A stretch of 64,000 nt of DNA, taken from contig JACPYM010000125.1 of the NCBI GenBank assembly GCA_016196035.1, positions 1-64,000 on the forward strand. The letters are read 5' to 3'. Below, one piece after another: positions 1-9,900 of the stretch (its first letter is position 1; each line of letters opens with the position of its first letter). The stretch is from Acidobacteriota bacterium. Its GTDB lineage: Bacteria; Acidobacteriota; Blastocatellia; RBC074. The notes beneath the pieces were generated by a model, which saw nothing but the letters and a program-made list of their open reading frames with translations, was not told where the DNA came from and ran no database searches. Position numbers and translations under genes: made by a program.

Positions 1-10
1 CAAATGGGGG

Positions 11-105
11 TGCGAAGCCCTGAAAGGGCGGCAGCCAAGCCTCTGGCTGCCGCCCTTTCAGGGCTTCGCACCACGACTCGATATGCAGCTGGGGCTTCAC
101 CCCAG
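11..105. repeat. Long perfect palindrome plus small hairpin
   Basis: A perfect 27-bp inverted repeat (11-37 and 44-70) is separated by only 6 bases. A second small hairpin follows (CTGGGG at 89-94, CCCCAG at 100-105). It is non-coding and lies downstream (3') of the minus-strand gene ending at 184. The stem is far longer than a normal terminator and has no T-tract, so a dispersed palindromic repeat is the better reading. Mechanism of origin is inference. Confidence 0.75.
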
Positions 106-183
106 GCTGTTGGCTGACGCTCCGTTGGAGCTTGGTACGGCAATTCTTTTTCTTGAGGTCTATAGAATTGCCTGTACTTAAAT

Positions 184-429
184 TTAGTCAGATGAATAGC
201 ATTCAACGAAGTACTCATACTCAGTGAGATTGATCTTCCTTCCCGCATACTGACTCAAGACAACAACGTGTTGCTGTTGGACTGGATAGCACTCATACAT
301 GGGATTTTCTACAGGTTGATTGAACAATTGCTGAAGCTCACAGAGGGATATCTCTTCCAACTTTGCCTGCTCAACAAAAGCACTACCTGGAGACTTCTCA
401 TACCAACTTAGAACTCTGTTGATCTTCAT
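184..429 (-). CDS. Small hypothetical protein, possibly DUF7683-like
   Basis: This encodes an 81-residue acidic cytoplasmic protein without signal peptide or membrane segment. It opens MKINRVLSWYEKSPGS and ends with an aromatic/acidic stretch (EYEYFVECYSSD). The layout (WYEK near the start, 'EISLCELQQLF' in the middle, 'PMYECYPV', then a Y-YF-ECY tail) reminds me of the small DUF7683 family, whose members often lie in variable loci. That assignment is from memory and uncertain. The gene is visibly AT-richer than its neighbours, which suggests recent acquisition. The start is preceded by a weak purine-rich GAGAGAG. No toxin or nuclease lies next to it inside the window, so a role in immunity or antitoxin function cannot be claimed. 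Confidence 0.6.
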   Translation of the reverse strand: MKINRVLSWYEKSPGSAFVEQAKLEEISLCELQQLFNQPVENPMYECYPVQQQHVVVLSQYAGRKINLTEYEYFVECYSSD

Positions 430-468
430 CTCTCTCAGGGTTGAATTTAGTTGGGAACGGAAGATGGA

Positions 469-2592
469 CTAGCGCTTCACTTCTGCGGCGCAACGGAAGC
501 CGAGCTTCGGCCCTTTGTCGGTCGGTTTCGCCCAGACGCGCGTGGTGGTCATTGCGCATTCTTTCGGATAAGCGAACGCGCCTCCCCGCACGACTTGATA
601 GGTTCCCTCATAACCCTTTTCGCGCGGCGTTTCCTGGTCGCTGCCGGGGTAGTGGGTGAAATCGGTGGCTGTCCATTCGTAAACATTGCCCGCGAGGTTG
701 AGCACTTTGAACGGCGAAGCGCCTTGCGGATTGGCGGTGACGTTTTGCGTGTGGTCGAGGCGCGCTTCTTTGGTGTTGGCATTGCCCGGTTGCCAGTCGT
801 CGCCCCAGGGATAGAGATTGAGCGGCTTGCCCGGTTGGCCCGCGTCGGGGCCGCGCGCGGCAAACTCCCATTCGGCTTCGGTGGGCAAACGATAGCTGAA
901 CGCATCGCGGCGCTTTTCAGTCAGCCAGTTGCAGTAATCCACCGCATCGCGGTAATTGACGCCAGTGACGGGAATCTCTTCGGTATTGGCCGGCGGTTCA
1001 TCGCCATTCCAATCGGCGGGGGCTTCGTGTTGGGTGGCGCGCACGAACTCAGCGTATTCGCGGCGCGAAACTTCAGTTTTGTTCAGATAGAAAGGCTGCA
1101 CTTCGACCGCGTGGGCCGGATAATCGAATTTGAAAATCCCTTCTTTCCGGCCATTGTTATCAATGCGCACACCCTTTTCCTGCTCCGATAAATTGCGCCC
1201 CATCATAAACGATCCGCCGGGAACGAAGACCATCCCCGTGGGAGCCTCAAGCGTTTTCGGGTCGGTTTTGGTGGCCGCGCCGCCCGCCACATTCGCTGAA
1301 GTCTGACCGAGCCACTTGGGCAACATGAAGATGCCGGCGGCGGCGATGGCGATGGCGATCAAGGCCACGGCGGCCAGCAGCTTCATTGAGGAAGACGATT
1401 TTGGTTCGCTGGGCGGGATCGTTTGCGGCGTGGCGGTCGGCGTTGTCCAGGCCCGCACATTAGTGGGCAGCACCTCTATCTGGGCCGTGGGCACACTGGT
1501 CGGCACGCCTGCGTTGACGACATTGATGGGCATGGTCGCGGCTTCGGACTGAGCGCCAAAGCCGCGCGTGGCGTAATCGTGCGCGAGTTTGCGCAGTCCC
1601 ATTTGCAATGAAGCGTCGAGTTCAAAGATAGCCTGTTTGAATTCGACGGCCGATTGATAACGCTGATCGGGATGTTTTTGCAGCGCACGCATCACCACGG
1701 CATCCAGCGGGCGCGGCACGCCGGGGTTGACGATGGAGGGCGGCAGCGGCATTTGCTCGACCTGCTTGCGGCGGATCGAAGCATCCGGATTGGTCGTATC
1801 ATCCGGCGTAAACGGCAATTGGCCGCAGAGCATTTCATACAGCGAAATGCCCAGCGCGTAAATGTCTGACCGCGCATCGAGTTCTTTCAACCCGAACTGC
1901 TGCGGCAGCAAGATCGCTTCGGGCGGCATATAGGCGGACGTGCCGGGCGTAAATTTTTGGGTTGCCGATTCGCGACGCTGCTGGACTTTGACGATGCCGA
2001 AATCGCTGATCTTGATAGTGTCCGGATCAACCAGCAGCATATTGGCCGGTTTGATGTCGCGATGGACGATGCCGATGCGCTCTTCGCCTTCCCAGCGGTA
2101 TTTGAAATTGTGCGCGTAATCCATCGCATCCAGTGCCTGCACGAACATCCGCAAGGCACGCTGATAGGGCAGCGGGCCGGTTTCATAACGGATCGCCTCG
2201 CTGACGTTCGAGATGCGGCGGCCCTTGTGCTGATAACCGGGCACGTATTCGAGCAGCAGGAAATGTTGCTCGACGTCGTTGATCTGTTCGATGGCGAATT
2301 GCGTGACGCTGACGATATGCGGGTGTTTGAGCTGCACCTGGATATTGGCTTCGCGGATGAACAGGTCTTTTAACAGGGCCGCCTGGCGCTCGCTTTTGGG
2401 CGTGAGCGTTTTGATGGCGACCTGCTGTTTATATTCGGTCAGAAACGCGCTCTCGCCTAGATAAACCTTGCCCATGCCGCCTTCGCCGATTTCTTTAATC
2501 ATGCGATAGCCGCAAACGACTCTGCCGATCAAATCATTCCCAAGCGGGTTCGTCACAAACGCATTCGATGATGTGGGCGGTACTGTGGGCAT
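469..2592 (-). CDS. Ser/Thr protein kinase fused to a C-terminal FGE-sulfatase (SUMF1-type) domain
   Basis: This is a 707-residue membrane-anchored Hanks-type kinase. The kinase domain spans about residues 28-330: glycine loop GEGGMGKVY (36-44), catalytic Lys61, HRDIKPAN with Asp179, DFG 197-199 and PPE 223-225. A Pro/Thr-rich linker leads to one transmembrane helix at about 404-424. An extracytoplasmic formylglycine-generating-enzyme-like domain runs from about 453 (TGMVFVPGGSF, MMGRN) to the end (WEFAARG, GNVYEWTAT, RGGAF, LGFRC). In this family the FGE-like fold is often a ligand-binding or non-catalytic sensor rather than a true sulfatase activator. The likely role is transmembrane signalling, with the FGE domain sensing outside and the kinase acting inside. 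The start codon has no strong Shine-Dalgarno. The gene follows the TPR gene on the same strand, separated by a hairpin. Confidence 0.93.
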   Translation of the reverse strand: MPTVPPTSSNAFVTNPLGNDLIGRVVCGYRMIKEIGEGGMGKVYLGESAFLTEYKQQVAIKTLTPKSERQAALLKDLFIREANIQVQLKHPHIVSVTQFAIEQINDVEQHFLLLEYVPGYQHKGRRISNVSEAIRYETGPLPYQRALRMFVQALDAMDYAHNFKYRWEGEERIGIVHRDIKPANMLLVDPDTIKISDFGIVKVQQRRESATQKFTPGTSAYMPPEAILLPQQFGLKELDARSDIYALGISLYEMLCGQLPFTPDDTTNPDASIRRKQVEQMPLPPSIVNPGVPRPLDAVVMRALQKHPDQRYQSAVEFKQAIFELDASLQMGLRKLAHDYATRGFGAQSEAATMPINVVNAGVPTSVPTAQIEVLPTNVRAWTTPTATPQTIPPSEPKSSSSMKLLAAVALIAIAIAAAGIFMLPKWLGQTSANVAGGAATKTDPKTLEAPTGMVFVPGGSFMMGRNLSEQEKGVRIDNNGRKEGIFKFDYPAHAVEVQPFYLNKTEVSRREYAEFVRATQHEAPADWNGDEPPANTEEIPVTGVNYRDAVDYCNWLTEKRRDAFSYRLPTEAEWEFAARGPDAGQPGKPLNLYPWGDDWQPGNANTKEARLDHTQNVTANPQGASPFKVLNLAGNVYEWTATDFTHYPGSDQETPREKGYEGTYQVVRGGAFAYPKECAMTTTRVWAKPTDKGPKLGFRCAAEVKR

Positions 2593-2631
2593 GGTTGGTC
2601 TTGTGGGATGGAGTTATGAAGGCATGCAATC

Positions 2632-2677
2632 CACTGAAGCGAGGCTGCCCGCTGGCTGGTGCAGCCCCGCTTCAGTG
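2632..2677. terminator. Stem-loop between the TPR gene and the kinase-FGE gene
   Basis: A 17-bp inverted repeat with one mismatch (2632-2648 and 2661-2677; GCAGCC-type GC-rich ends) starts 9 nt beyond the stop codon of the minus-strand TPR gene. No clear U-tract follows on either strand. It may act as a terminator or 3'-end stabiliser, or be another dispersed palindrome. Its position just after a stop matches several repeats elsewhere in the window. Confidence 0.5.
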
Positions 2678-2685
2678 TCATTCCG

Positions 2686-4245
2686 TCACTTCTTCTTCTT
2701 CTTTTTCTCTTGCTCTTGCTTGGTGCTCACGCCGAGCTTTTCCAACTCCTGGTACAAAAGTTTGGCTTCTTTTGCGTTGCCCGCGAGCTTGTAGGTGTCG
2801 GCCAACGCCAACTTGTACGACGTGTTTTGCGGCTCGATCTCACTGGCGCGCTTGAAGGCCTCAATTGCTTCCGTGTAGCGCTGTTGCGCCACAAAGGCGC
2901 TGCCCAAATTGGAAAACGCCGTGGTATTGCGCGGATCGAATTGGGCGGCTTGTTGGAAATGCCCGATGGCCTCGTTCCATTTGCGTTGCGTCGCGAGCGC
3001 GGTGCCCAGATTGTTTTGAATCGTCGAACTGCGCGGCTCCAGGTTCGCGGCCGAAGTGAATTCTTCGATCGCTTCCGGCGGGCGATTCATTTTCATGAAA
3101 AGATTGCCCAGGCTGTTGTGCGGGAAAGCCCATTGCTTGTCATACGAACAGGCGCGCAAGTACGAACGGAGCGCGTCGTCAAGGCGGCCTTGCAGCGAAT
3201 AAATGCCGCCCAGGTTGACGTGCATAAAGGCATCGCTCGGCGACAACTGCACAGCCTTTTCACCCTCGGCGGTGGCGCGCGGGAAATCTTTTAGATCGGC
3301 ATAAACACGGCCCAAAATCGAATGCGCGACGGCTGATTCGGGCGCGAGTTGGACGGCTTGTTCAGCCAATTGTTGCGCTTCGGTCAATTGCTTGGCGGTG
3401 CGCAAGGCATTGGCCAAGCCTGCGTGGGCTTCGCCGAATTTCGGATCTTTCTGGACGGCTACCCGATACTGCACAATCGCCTGCTCGCGTTTGGCGCGGT
3501 CGCCGGTGCGGAACAGAGCGTTACCATAATTGTTATAGATACCCGCATCGGTAGCGCCAGCTTTGATTGCCGCCTGATATTCCGCAATCGCTTCGTCCCA
3601 ACGCTTCAATTCATAAAGTACATCAGCGTGTCCACGCCGCGCTTCGATGGAGTTCGGCTGTTGCGCGATCAATTGCTGATATTCCTTGTCGGCCTGCGCG
3701 TAGTCTTTGGCATCGTGCAAGGCATCGGCCAGGCCCAAGAGCGCATCGGGCGCATTCGGCTCCAAATTCAACGCTTGCCGATACGCCTCGATGGCAGCGC
3801 TTTGTTTGCCCATCGAAGCCGCGATGTCGGCACGGGCCATAGCTTCCTCATACGGCGAGATTTTGGCTAGGGTAGGGGCGTTCGTGGGTAACGCACCCGC
3901 CATATTGACCGGCGCGGCAATCAAGGCGGTATTGCTGGCCGCCGCCGTATTGGGCAACACACTGGGCGTGGGTGTGGCCGCCGCCACGACATTCGGCCTG
4001 GGGGCCGGACGCATGGCCGTGCCTGCCATCGTGCTCACATCGGCAATCAAGGTATCGTTCTTGCGAATATTGTTACGGGCGATGAATTTGCGGATGCGTT
4101 TGGCTTGAAACAGCGGTGCAGGATCATCATTGACGCCTAGATGTCCAATGTCTTGGGCGCCAACGACGAGCAAAAGTTGAAACGCGAAGAACATTAATAC
4201 CAGCCCCGACGCGGACAGGACTGGCAGTGTGGCTTTGAGCTTCAT
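2686..4245 (-). CDS. Secreted or membrane-anchored TPR-repeat protein
   Basis: This is a 519-residue protein made mainly of tetratricopeptide repeats from about residue 120 to 505, recognisable from recurring A-G-Y-A-A-L-P patterns such as 'AIEAYRQALNLEPNAPDAL' and 'AIGHFQQAAQFDPRNTTAF'. A hydrophobic segment near the N-terminus (residues about 5-25) serves as signal or anchor. The stretch before the repeats is Ala/Pro/Thr-rich. The C-terminus is very basic (six lysines). The start at 4245 was chosen because AAGGAG lies 4 nt upstream; an upstream ATG at 4278 lacks one. TPR proteins are protein-protein scaffolds; no partner can be named from sequence. Its position directly before the kinase-FGE gene suggests co-transcription, though a hairpin separates them. 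Confidence 0.85.
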   Translation of the reverse strand: MKLKATLPVLSASGLVLMFFAFQLLLVVGAQDIGHLGVNDDPAPLFQAKRIRKFIARNNIRKNDTLIADVSTMAGTAMRPAPRPNVVAAATPTPSVLPNTAAASNTALIAAPVNMAGALPTNAPTLAKISPYEEAMARADIAASMGKQSAAIEAYRQALNLEPNAPDALLGLADALHDAKDYAQADKEYQQLIAQQPNSIEARRGHADVLYELKRWDEAIAEYQAAIKAGATDAGIYNNYGNALFRTGDRAKREQAIVQYRVAVQKDPKFGEAHAGLANALRTAKQLTEAQQLAEQAVQLAPESAVAHSILGRVYADLKDFPRATAEGEKAVQLSPSDAFMHVNLGGIYSLQGRLDDALRSYLRACSYDKQWAFPHNSLGNLFMKMNRPPEAIEEFTSAANLEPRSSTIQNNLGTALATQRKWNEAIGHFQQAAQFDPRNTTAFSNLGSAFVAQQRYTEAIEAFKRASEIEPQNTSYKLALADTYKLAGNAKEAKLLYQELEKLGVSTKQEQEKKKKKK

Positions 4246-5657
4246 ACGACTCCTTTTGAGGCAGGGCACCAATTGCATAACGCAATGTCTAAGATAGGTT
4301 TTTGGGATTGAGTCAACTCAGCAGCCGGTGAAACAGCCGCGCCGCGCGCTTCACTGCTGCGAGTCCCAGCCGCCATTGTCAAAGCTATTTTTGACGCGGC
4401 CAGGATGGCGTAACTATACACTATGGTCGCTTTTGTTGCCCACTGTTTAATTAATACTTCACGCCGTCTCTGTGTTGAGAGCTATCTGTGCGGGCTGCAT
4501 GCTTCAGCCCAGCACACTGATTATCGGCGCTCACGCCAGGCACTTTAGTTTTCGTAACAACCTACCGGCGAGTGCAGGAAAACCGACACGTGTCCATTGC
4601 TCCTCAAGCAGGCTCAGGCGGCAATTGAGCGATGACCTGGGCGCAGCTTTCCGTGGGCGATTACCGTTTGATGTGGACGCATTGTGGGAGAAGGAGGGAG
4701 GGGCCTGTTCTATAATTCGGGCGAGACAAGAACAGGCCCCGTATTGGGGGGTTCAAAGGAGGAGTTTTGCATGTTCCCTGCCTAAGGGTCGTGGGCAGAC
4801 GGGAGACACGCGACCGGCAAACCTCGTATGCGATGTTCTAGCGACAGAGACATCGCAATGTCGTTTAGCGAAGCGGTGCGGTTCATGGGTGATGGCGCTT
4901 CGCATCAGGCCACCCTCAGGTGGCGGGAAAGTTGTTCAGAGCGCGCTGTCCGCTGCCCACGATCAGCAGACAACGCGCCCCGCGCTCTGCGACCCAGGGG
5001 GCCCGAGCACGAACCAGATATTGCATCGAAGTGCCGCGACGATGGCAAATATCCGGCTGAAGGTTTATCGCACGAACAACTTCACGCTGTCGGCCAAGCT
5101 TGCCAGAACAGCGATGCCCCGGGCGTTCTGACAAACCGACCCCGGCCACGTTTAGTTCTTCGCGCGATAACTCATCAAACGGGTTGTAGACACTTAGTCT
5201 CAAAGATCGTTCTCCTATGGCAGCGTCTTCACGCTCGATGGCGCACCAGTACCACGGAGTGTTTAGAACCGATTGTTTTGAATCGTTTCTTGAGCGGGTC
5301 GTGTGCGGGGTCATTGAAGACCTTGGGCCAGCACCGGGCGGCACTGGTGGCGGGGCGCGCCTGTGCGCGCTTTCAATCTGCTAGGAGCCATCTACGCCAT
5401 TCCGACACCCAACCTGCTCCTGAATGTTTGCACTTGCAACGAACCGCAGCGCACGCCTCTGCCGGGGCCATACCGGCAGTTATCAGTAATGCGTTGTGGT
5501 AAGAAGTTGTTGTTTCTTCATCGTTGCGCCTATGAGTGGAAGAGAAGATGAAACGTTACACATTGCACCAGCGTTTCGCTGAGATAATTTTGGCACTCAA
5601 AGCTGATGTCGGAAGGGAAGGAAAGTGCCCTGTCAGACGAACGCTGACAGCGGCGCA
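4246..5657. other. 1.4-kb gene-poor region
   Basis: No convincing protein-coding gene is visible here. The open frames on both strands lack recognisable family motifs and mutually overlap. The stretch holds a promoter-like palindrome with a Shine-Dalgarno/mini-ORF (4700-4785) and a small GC-rich hairpin around 4488-4515. A minus-strand open frame around 4918-5200 begins after a GGAGAAC and might be a decayed gene remnant, but I do not recognise it. No tRNA, RNase P, tmRNA or riboswitch signature was seen. Confidence 0.6.
4700..4785 (+). promoter_or_regulatory. Palindrome enclosing TATAAT, followed by strong RBS and a 4-codon ORF
   Basis: A perfect 11-bp inverted repeat (GGGGCCTGTTC at 4700-4710, GAACAGGCCCC at 4730-4740) has TATAAT at 4711-4716 in its loop. 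A textbook AAAGGAGGAG (4755-4764) follows, 6 nt before ATG at 4771. That frame stops after four codons (MFPA). No consensus -35 is placed correctly. It looks like a regulated leader or the 5' remains of a lost gene. The sequence elements are directly visible; function is inference. Confidence 0.4.
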
Positions 5658-6671
5658 TTACTGGCTCAAGCGTGTAATGGAGGCGCGAATCGCGGCGGCA
5701 TTGGGGGTGTTTGGTTGCAGCTTGAGATAGGTTTCCAGTTCGCGAATCGCAGCCTGGTTTTCGCCGCGCGCTTCATAGACCTCGGCCAGATTCAAATGCA
5801 CGGCGAGCAGTTTGTGGCCGCTTTGCTTGAGCGCCGTTTGCATTTGCTGCTCGGCTTGATCGAAAAATTTGCGGCGTTGTTGCGGCGTCTTTTCAGCCAG
5901 CCCTAGTTCCAGCAGTGTGATGCCGTGCGCCTGATAGCTTTGCGCATGCGCGGGATCGCGTTGCAGCGCTTCACGGAAAGCGAATTCGGCGACGAGATAT
6001 TTTTGCTGCTTCGACATAATCAGACCGAAGAGCCGATAGATGCGCGCGTCGCCGTCATAGACTTTGCGCGCGCGTTCCAGCGTCGCCAGGGCCGTTTCGT
6101 CATCTTTGCTTTTGTGCGCTTCGTTGGCCAGCGTGAAGAGCGCGTCAAAATAATCGGGAAAGACCGTCAACGCTTCTTTCAATTTGGCCAACCCTTCAGC
6201 AGGTTTGGCGGCTTTGAATCTGGCCTGCGCCTCGGTGAAAAAGAGCCGCGCCGCGAACGGGACGGTTTGCGTGAAAGGCGCATACGCTGGTTTGGGCGCA
6301 GGCGGCGGTGGCGGTTCCTTAAGTTGAATTTCAATTAAGGCAGGCGCAATGTTGCCGCCAGCTTTGGTTGGCTTGGCTGCCGCAACCGTCACCAGTTCAG
6401 CCGCGCGTTGATAGCCCAGATAATTGACGATGACCTGATACTCGGCAGGCGCCAGGCTGTTGAAGGTGAAATCACCGTCACGCGTCGTCACGGTCTGGGC
6501 CATGCGCGCGCCGTTTTGCCATAACTCGACGACCACGCCCGCGATTGTTTCGCCGGAAGGCAGGCGCACCTTGCCGCGCACTTGATTACTTTGCGCCCAG
6601 CCGGGTAACACGCTTAGCCCGAGCCAGCCCAGCAGCAATAACACGCATTTGAATGAATGCCTGGAATTCAT
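5658..6671 (-). CDS. Secreted carboxypeptidase-regulatory-like/TPR protein
   Basis: This is a 337-residue exported protein. A signal peptide is clear (residues 1-26, hydrophobic LLLLGWLGLSVL then AQS). Residues about 30-115 form a carboxypeptidase-regulatory-like beta-sandwich (VRGKVRLPSGETIAGV, 'TTRDGDFTFNSLAPAEYQVIVNY'). A Pro-rich linker (PPPPPAPKP) leads to TPR repeats from about 140 to the C-terminus (AEGLAKLKEAL, AEFAFREALQRDPAHAQ, AIRELETYLKLQPNT). The combination is common in acidobacterial cell-envelope proteins of unknown role. The start ATG lacks a good Shine-Dalgarno, but the signal peptide begins there. It lies downstream on the same strand as the Oar-like receptor at 6999-10433, separated by 327 bases containing a palindromic repeat. 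Confidence 0.85.
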   Translation of the reverse strand: MNSRHSFKCVLLLLGWLGLSVLPGWAQSNQVRGKVRLPSGETIAGVVVELWQNGARMAQTVTTRDGDFTFNSLAPAEYQVIVNYLGYQRAAELVTVAAAKPTKAGGNIAPALIEIQLKEPPPPPAPKPAYAPFTQTVPFAARLFFTEAQARFKAAKPAEGLAKLKEALTVFPDYFDALFTLANEAHKSKDDETALATLERARKVYDGDARIYRLFGLIMSKQQKYLVAEFAFREALQRDPAHAQSYQAHGITLLELGLAEKTPQQRRKFFDQAEQQMQTALKQSGHKLLAVHLNLAEVYEARGENQAAIRELETYLKLQPNTPNAAAIRASITRLSQ

Positions 6672-6773
6672 TTCGGTTCACAAAACATTGGGACAGGATG
6701 AACGGGATTGTTTCAGGATGAACAAGGTTAATTCGATCAGTTTGCACTTCGGTGTACGGGAAAAGCGCGGCGT

Positions 6774-6869
6774 GGGACAGTACCGCGCGCGTGAGCAAGC
6801 GGAGATGGCGCGTTTATGCCGCTGGGCCTTGCTTGATGCGCCGCTTGCTCACGCGCGCGGTACTGTCCC
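6774..6869. repeat. Palindromic repeat, family B copy 1
   Basis: Perfect 29-bp arms at 6774-6802 and 6841-6869 share the core TACCGCGCGCGTGAGCAAGC. The 38-bp asymmetric interior resembles, in reverse orientation, the interior of the copy at 46410-46507. The rest of the gap 6672-6998 (327 bases) contains no other recognisable feature. No transposase is nearby. The two copies differ at paired arm positions in a compensatory way. Confidence 0.85.
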
Positions 6870-6998
6870 GGCGCAACCGTCCCGTCTATGCAATTGCCAA
6901 CCGCTCTAGGGAAGGTGTGCTGATCGTAGGCAGCCAATCCTGTTCACCCTGAAATGAATCTTGTTCATCCCGTCAAAATACTGCCGCAACGCACAGCG

Positions 6999-9900
6999 CT
7001 AAAACTTAAGCCGTCCGCCGATTTGGAAAATGCGCGGCCCGCCAATGCCCAAAATCGGATTGGCCTTGCTGGTCGGTTGTCCGAAGCCCGTATCCAGGCT
7101 GCCGCTGTAGCCGAGCTTGTTCGACAGGTTGAAGAGGTTGAAGACCTCGCCAATCAATTCGAGTTTCAGCCGCTCTTTGACGATGTTGATTTCCTTCGAG
7201 AGCCGCAGGTCGTGCGATTGAAAGGAATCGCCCAGATCGAAATTCGACGGCAAAGTGATGGCCGGGAATTGCCCGCCACGCGGCGCAGCTTTGCCCGCCA
7301 CCGATTGATTGTATTGCGCGACCAGTTGGCGCAACTGATCGGCGTTGATGTCGCGATTGAGCGTGTTGAATCCTGTGCCTGGCAGGTAGTCGTTGTTCGA
7401 GCCGTCGCCATTCAGATCGCTGTTGTTACTGCCGGGGATGCTGGCCGAGAGCGGCGCGCCACTCTCATAGGTCACGATCAAGCCCGCCTTGAAGCCCCAG
7501 GCGATGTCCCACAGCCCGCTAAACGTCAAGGCATGCGGACGGTCGCTGCCGGCATAGCCGGGAAAGGCGAAGGGGCTGGCGATGTCGCGGGTGTAATTGA
7601 AGCTGCGCAGCCGCGAGTATGCATACGACGCGGTGAACTGCGCGCGTTGCGCGAAGCGTTTTTCGAGCTTGACCAGCAGCGCCTTGTAATCGTCGCGCCC
7701 ACTGCCTTCCAGCACCTCAAACGGCCCGTTCAGGCAACGCACGGTTGGATTGGTGGCTTCTGCCGCCGTGGCGCAAGGCCGCACGATGGGGCCGCCCGCC
7801 GCCGGAGCGCGATTCCAGAGCGCGCGGTCGCGTTGAAAGAAGGTGTGCAGATAGCGCCGCCAGACAAAATCGGCATTCACCGCCATGTTCCAGGGCAACT
7901 GTCGTTGCAGCCCAATGCTGGCGGTCGTCGAATAGGGAATCTTGATGTTCGGATCAATCAGCACCGAGGTTTGCGAGACGGTCTTGAAAAAGTCCGCGCC
8001 GATCACGCCGGCTTGGGCCAGTTGGTTGAATTGGTTTTGGATCAGCGCGCCTTGTTGCGCGACCAATTGCAGCGCCTGCGCAGTGGTCAACTTCGTTGGC
8101 AACACTTGCAACGTCGCCGCGCTCAACCGTGCGCCCGTCGCCGGATTGATGACGCCGAGATTGGGCACGACCGCGCCGCCGATCAAGAGCAACTGCGCGC
8201 GTTGATCGGCGGGCAAGCCCGGCGTATTGGCGACCGCCAACAACGCCTGCGAAACTACGGGCAAGGCGCCAGCAACCTGCGCGGGCAGTTGCGGGAAGCT
8301 GATCGTGTTTTGGAAAAAGTCGCCCGGCAAAATCACGCGCCCATTGCCCAGCGGCCCCAGAATCGCGCGTTCAGTCAGCCGGTTGACATAAAGGCTCGTG
8401 TCATACGCCATCGAAAAGCCGCCGCGCACGACCGTCTTGTTGTCGTTTTTGACGTTGTAGGCAAAGCCCACCGAAGGCGCGAAATTGTTTTTGTCGCGGG
8501 CGTTCGGATCAGTCGTGCCGTAAAGACCCGTGTTGGCAAACAGGCTCGACTTTTTCAGATCATGGTTCCAGAGCTTGTTTTCATAAACATACGACAGCCC
8601 GTATTTCAGCGTCAGCCCTTTGCCGATATTCCAGGTGTCTTGTCCATAAAAACGCCAGCGTTGCGTGTGACGGGCGAAGGAAGAATTGAACGGCGGCGGC
8701 TGGCTGCCATCGCCCAGGCCGCGCACGATGAAGGCTACCGGCAAGCCCAGAATGTCGTTTGCGGTAATGCGCGCGCCGGGTGTCGTGAACGCTGCTGGCA
8801 ACGGCAATTTCAAACTGGGCGCGACCGGGCCGAAGATGCCGCGCAGTTGCTGTCCAATCGGATCATTGGCAGGCAAGCCCAAGCCGCCCGCCAGCGCGTC
8901 AATCGCGTCGTTGATGTCTTTGACCGTGCGCGGGTCGTGCGTGACCACGATGGCCGGGTCAACAAAGCTCCAGCCGCCCGTGCCATAAGCCTTCTCCCAA
9001 TTCAGCCCCGTCTGCACAATGTGCCGGCCTTTCGTCCAGGTCAGGTTGTCGGTTGTTTCGTAGCGGAACAAGGCGCGGTTTTGCGGCGCGTCGGTGCTGT
9101 TCCCCATCACGAAGCTGCTGCCGTTGACGCGCACTTGTGCGCCGCCCAGACCGATGCAGCCGGGGCAATCCGCCGTGCTGGGAATCAGGCTCTTGTTGCC
9201 GATGTATTGATAGTTGAAGCTGAGTTGATTGACCAGATTGGGCCGCCAACTCGCCGTCCAGCCGGCTTGTCCCTGATACACGTCATTCTTGTTGGCGCGC
9301 CAGTCCGAAGGCAGCACATTGTTAGTCACGGGCGCAAAGACGCGGTTGTTGTCGGAACTGTAGCGCAAAAAGAAAGTGTGCTTGCTGTTGAGCGTGTAAT
9401 CGAAGCGCAGGTTGTAGAGCCAGCCTTTGTACGGGCTGGACGACACCGTGTCGAATTGCTGAAAGACCGGCGCGCCGGTGTGAATCGTCGAATAGGCCGT
9501 CGTTTGATTGAGCCGTTCCAGATTGGTGAACCAGACCAGTTTGTCTTTGATGATCGGGCCGCCCAGCGTAAAGCCCGCTTGCAAGCGGCGGAAAAACGGA
9601 TCGGGATTGTTCGCCACGCGATTCAAGGTCGGATAGGCCGACATGTGATTGTCACGGTAAAAGCCGAAGCCCGTGCCGTGGTATTCGTTGCTGCCCGTGC
9701 GCGAGACGATATTGACCGCGCCCACCGACGTCACGCCCGTCGCCAGATCGAAATTGAAGCTGGAGATTTGAAACTCCTGCACCGTATCCACCGAAAAGTT
9801 TTGCGCCGCGCCGCCCGTCACCGGATCAACGATGTTGCCGCCATCCACCGTCAGCCGCGTCAGATCGGAGTTGCCGCCGCCAATCGAAACGTTAAAAAGA

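Noticed and set aside
451-1191. A 246-codon plus-strand frame opposite the kinase-FGE gene
   Set aside because: It is antisense to the FGE domain, has no family motifs and no RBS.
4916-5344. A 142-codon minus-strand frame in the same gap
   Set aside because: A purine-rich site precedes an internal TTG, but nothing is recognisable. At most a decayed remnant; not reported as a gene.
4472-5502. Overlapping plus-strand frames of 219 and 224 codons in the gene-poor gap
   Set aside because: They lack motifs, overlap each other and the minus-strand frame, and the first has no RBS.
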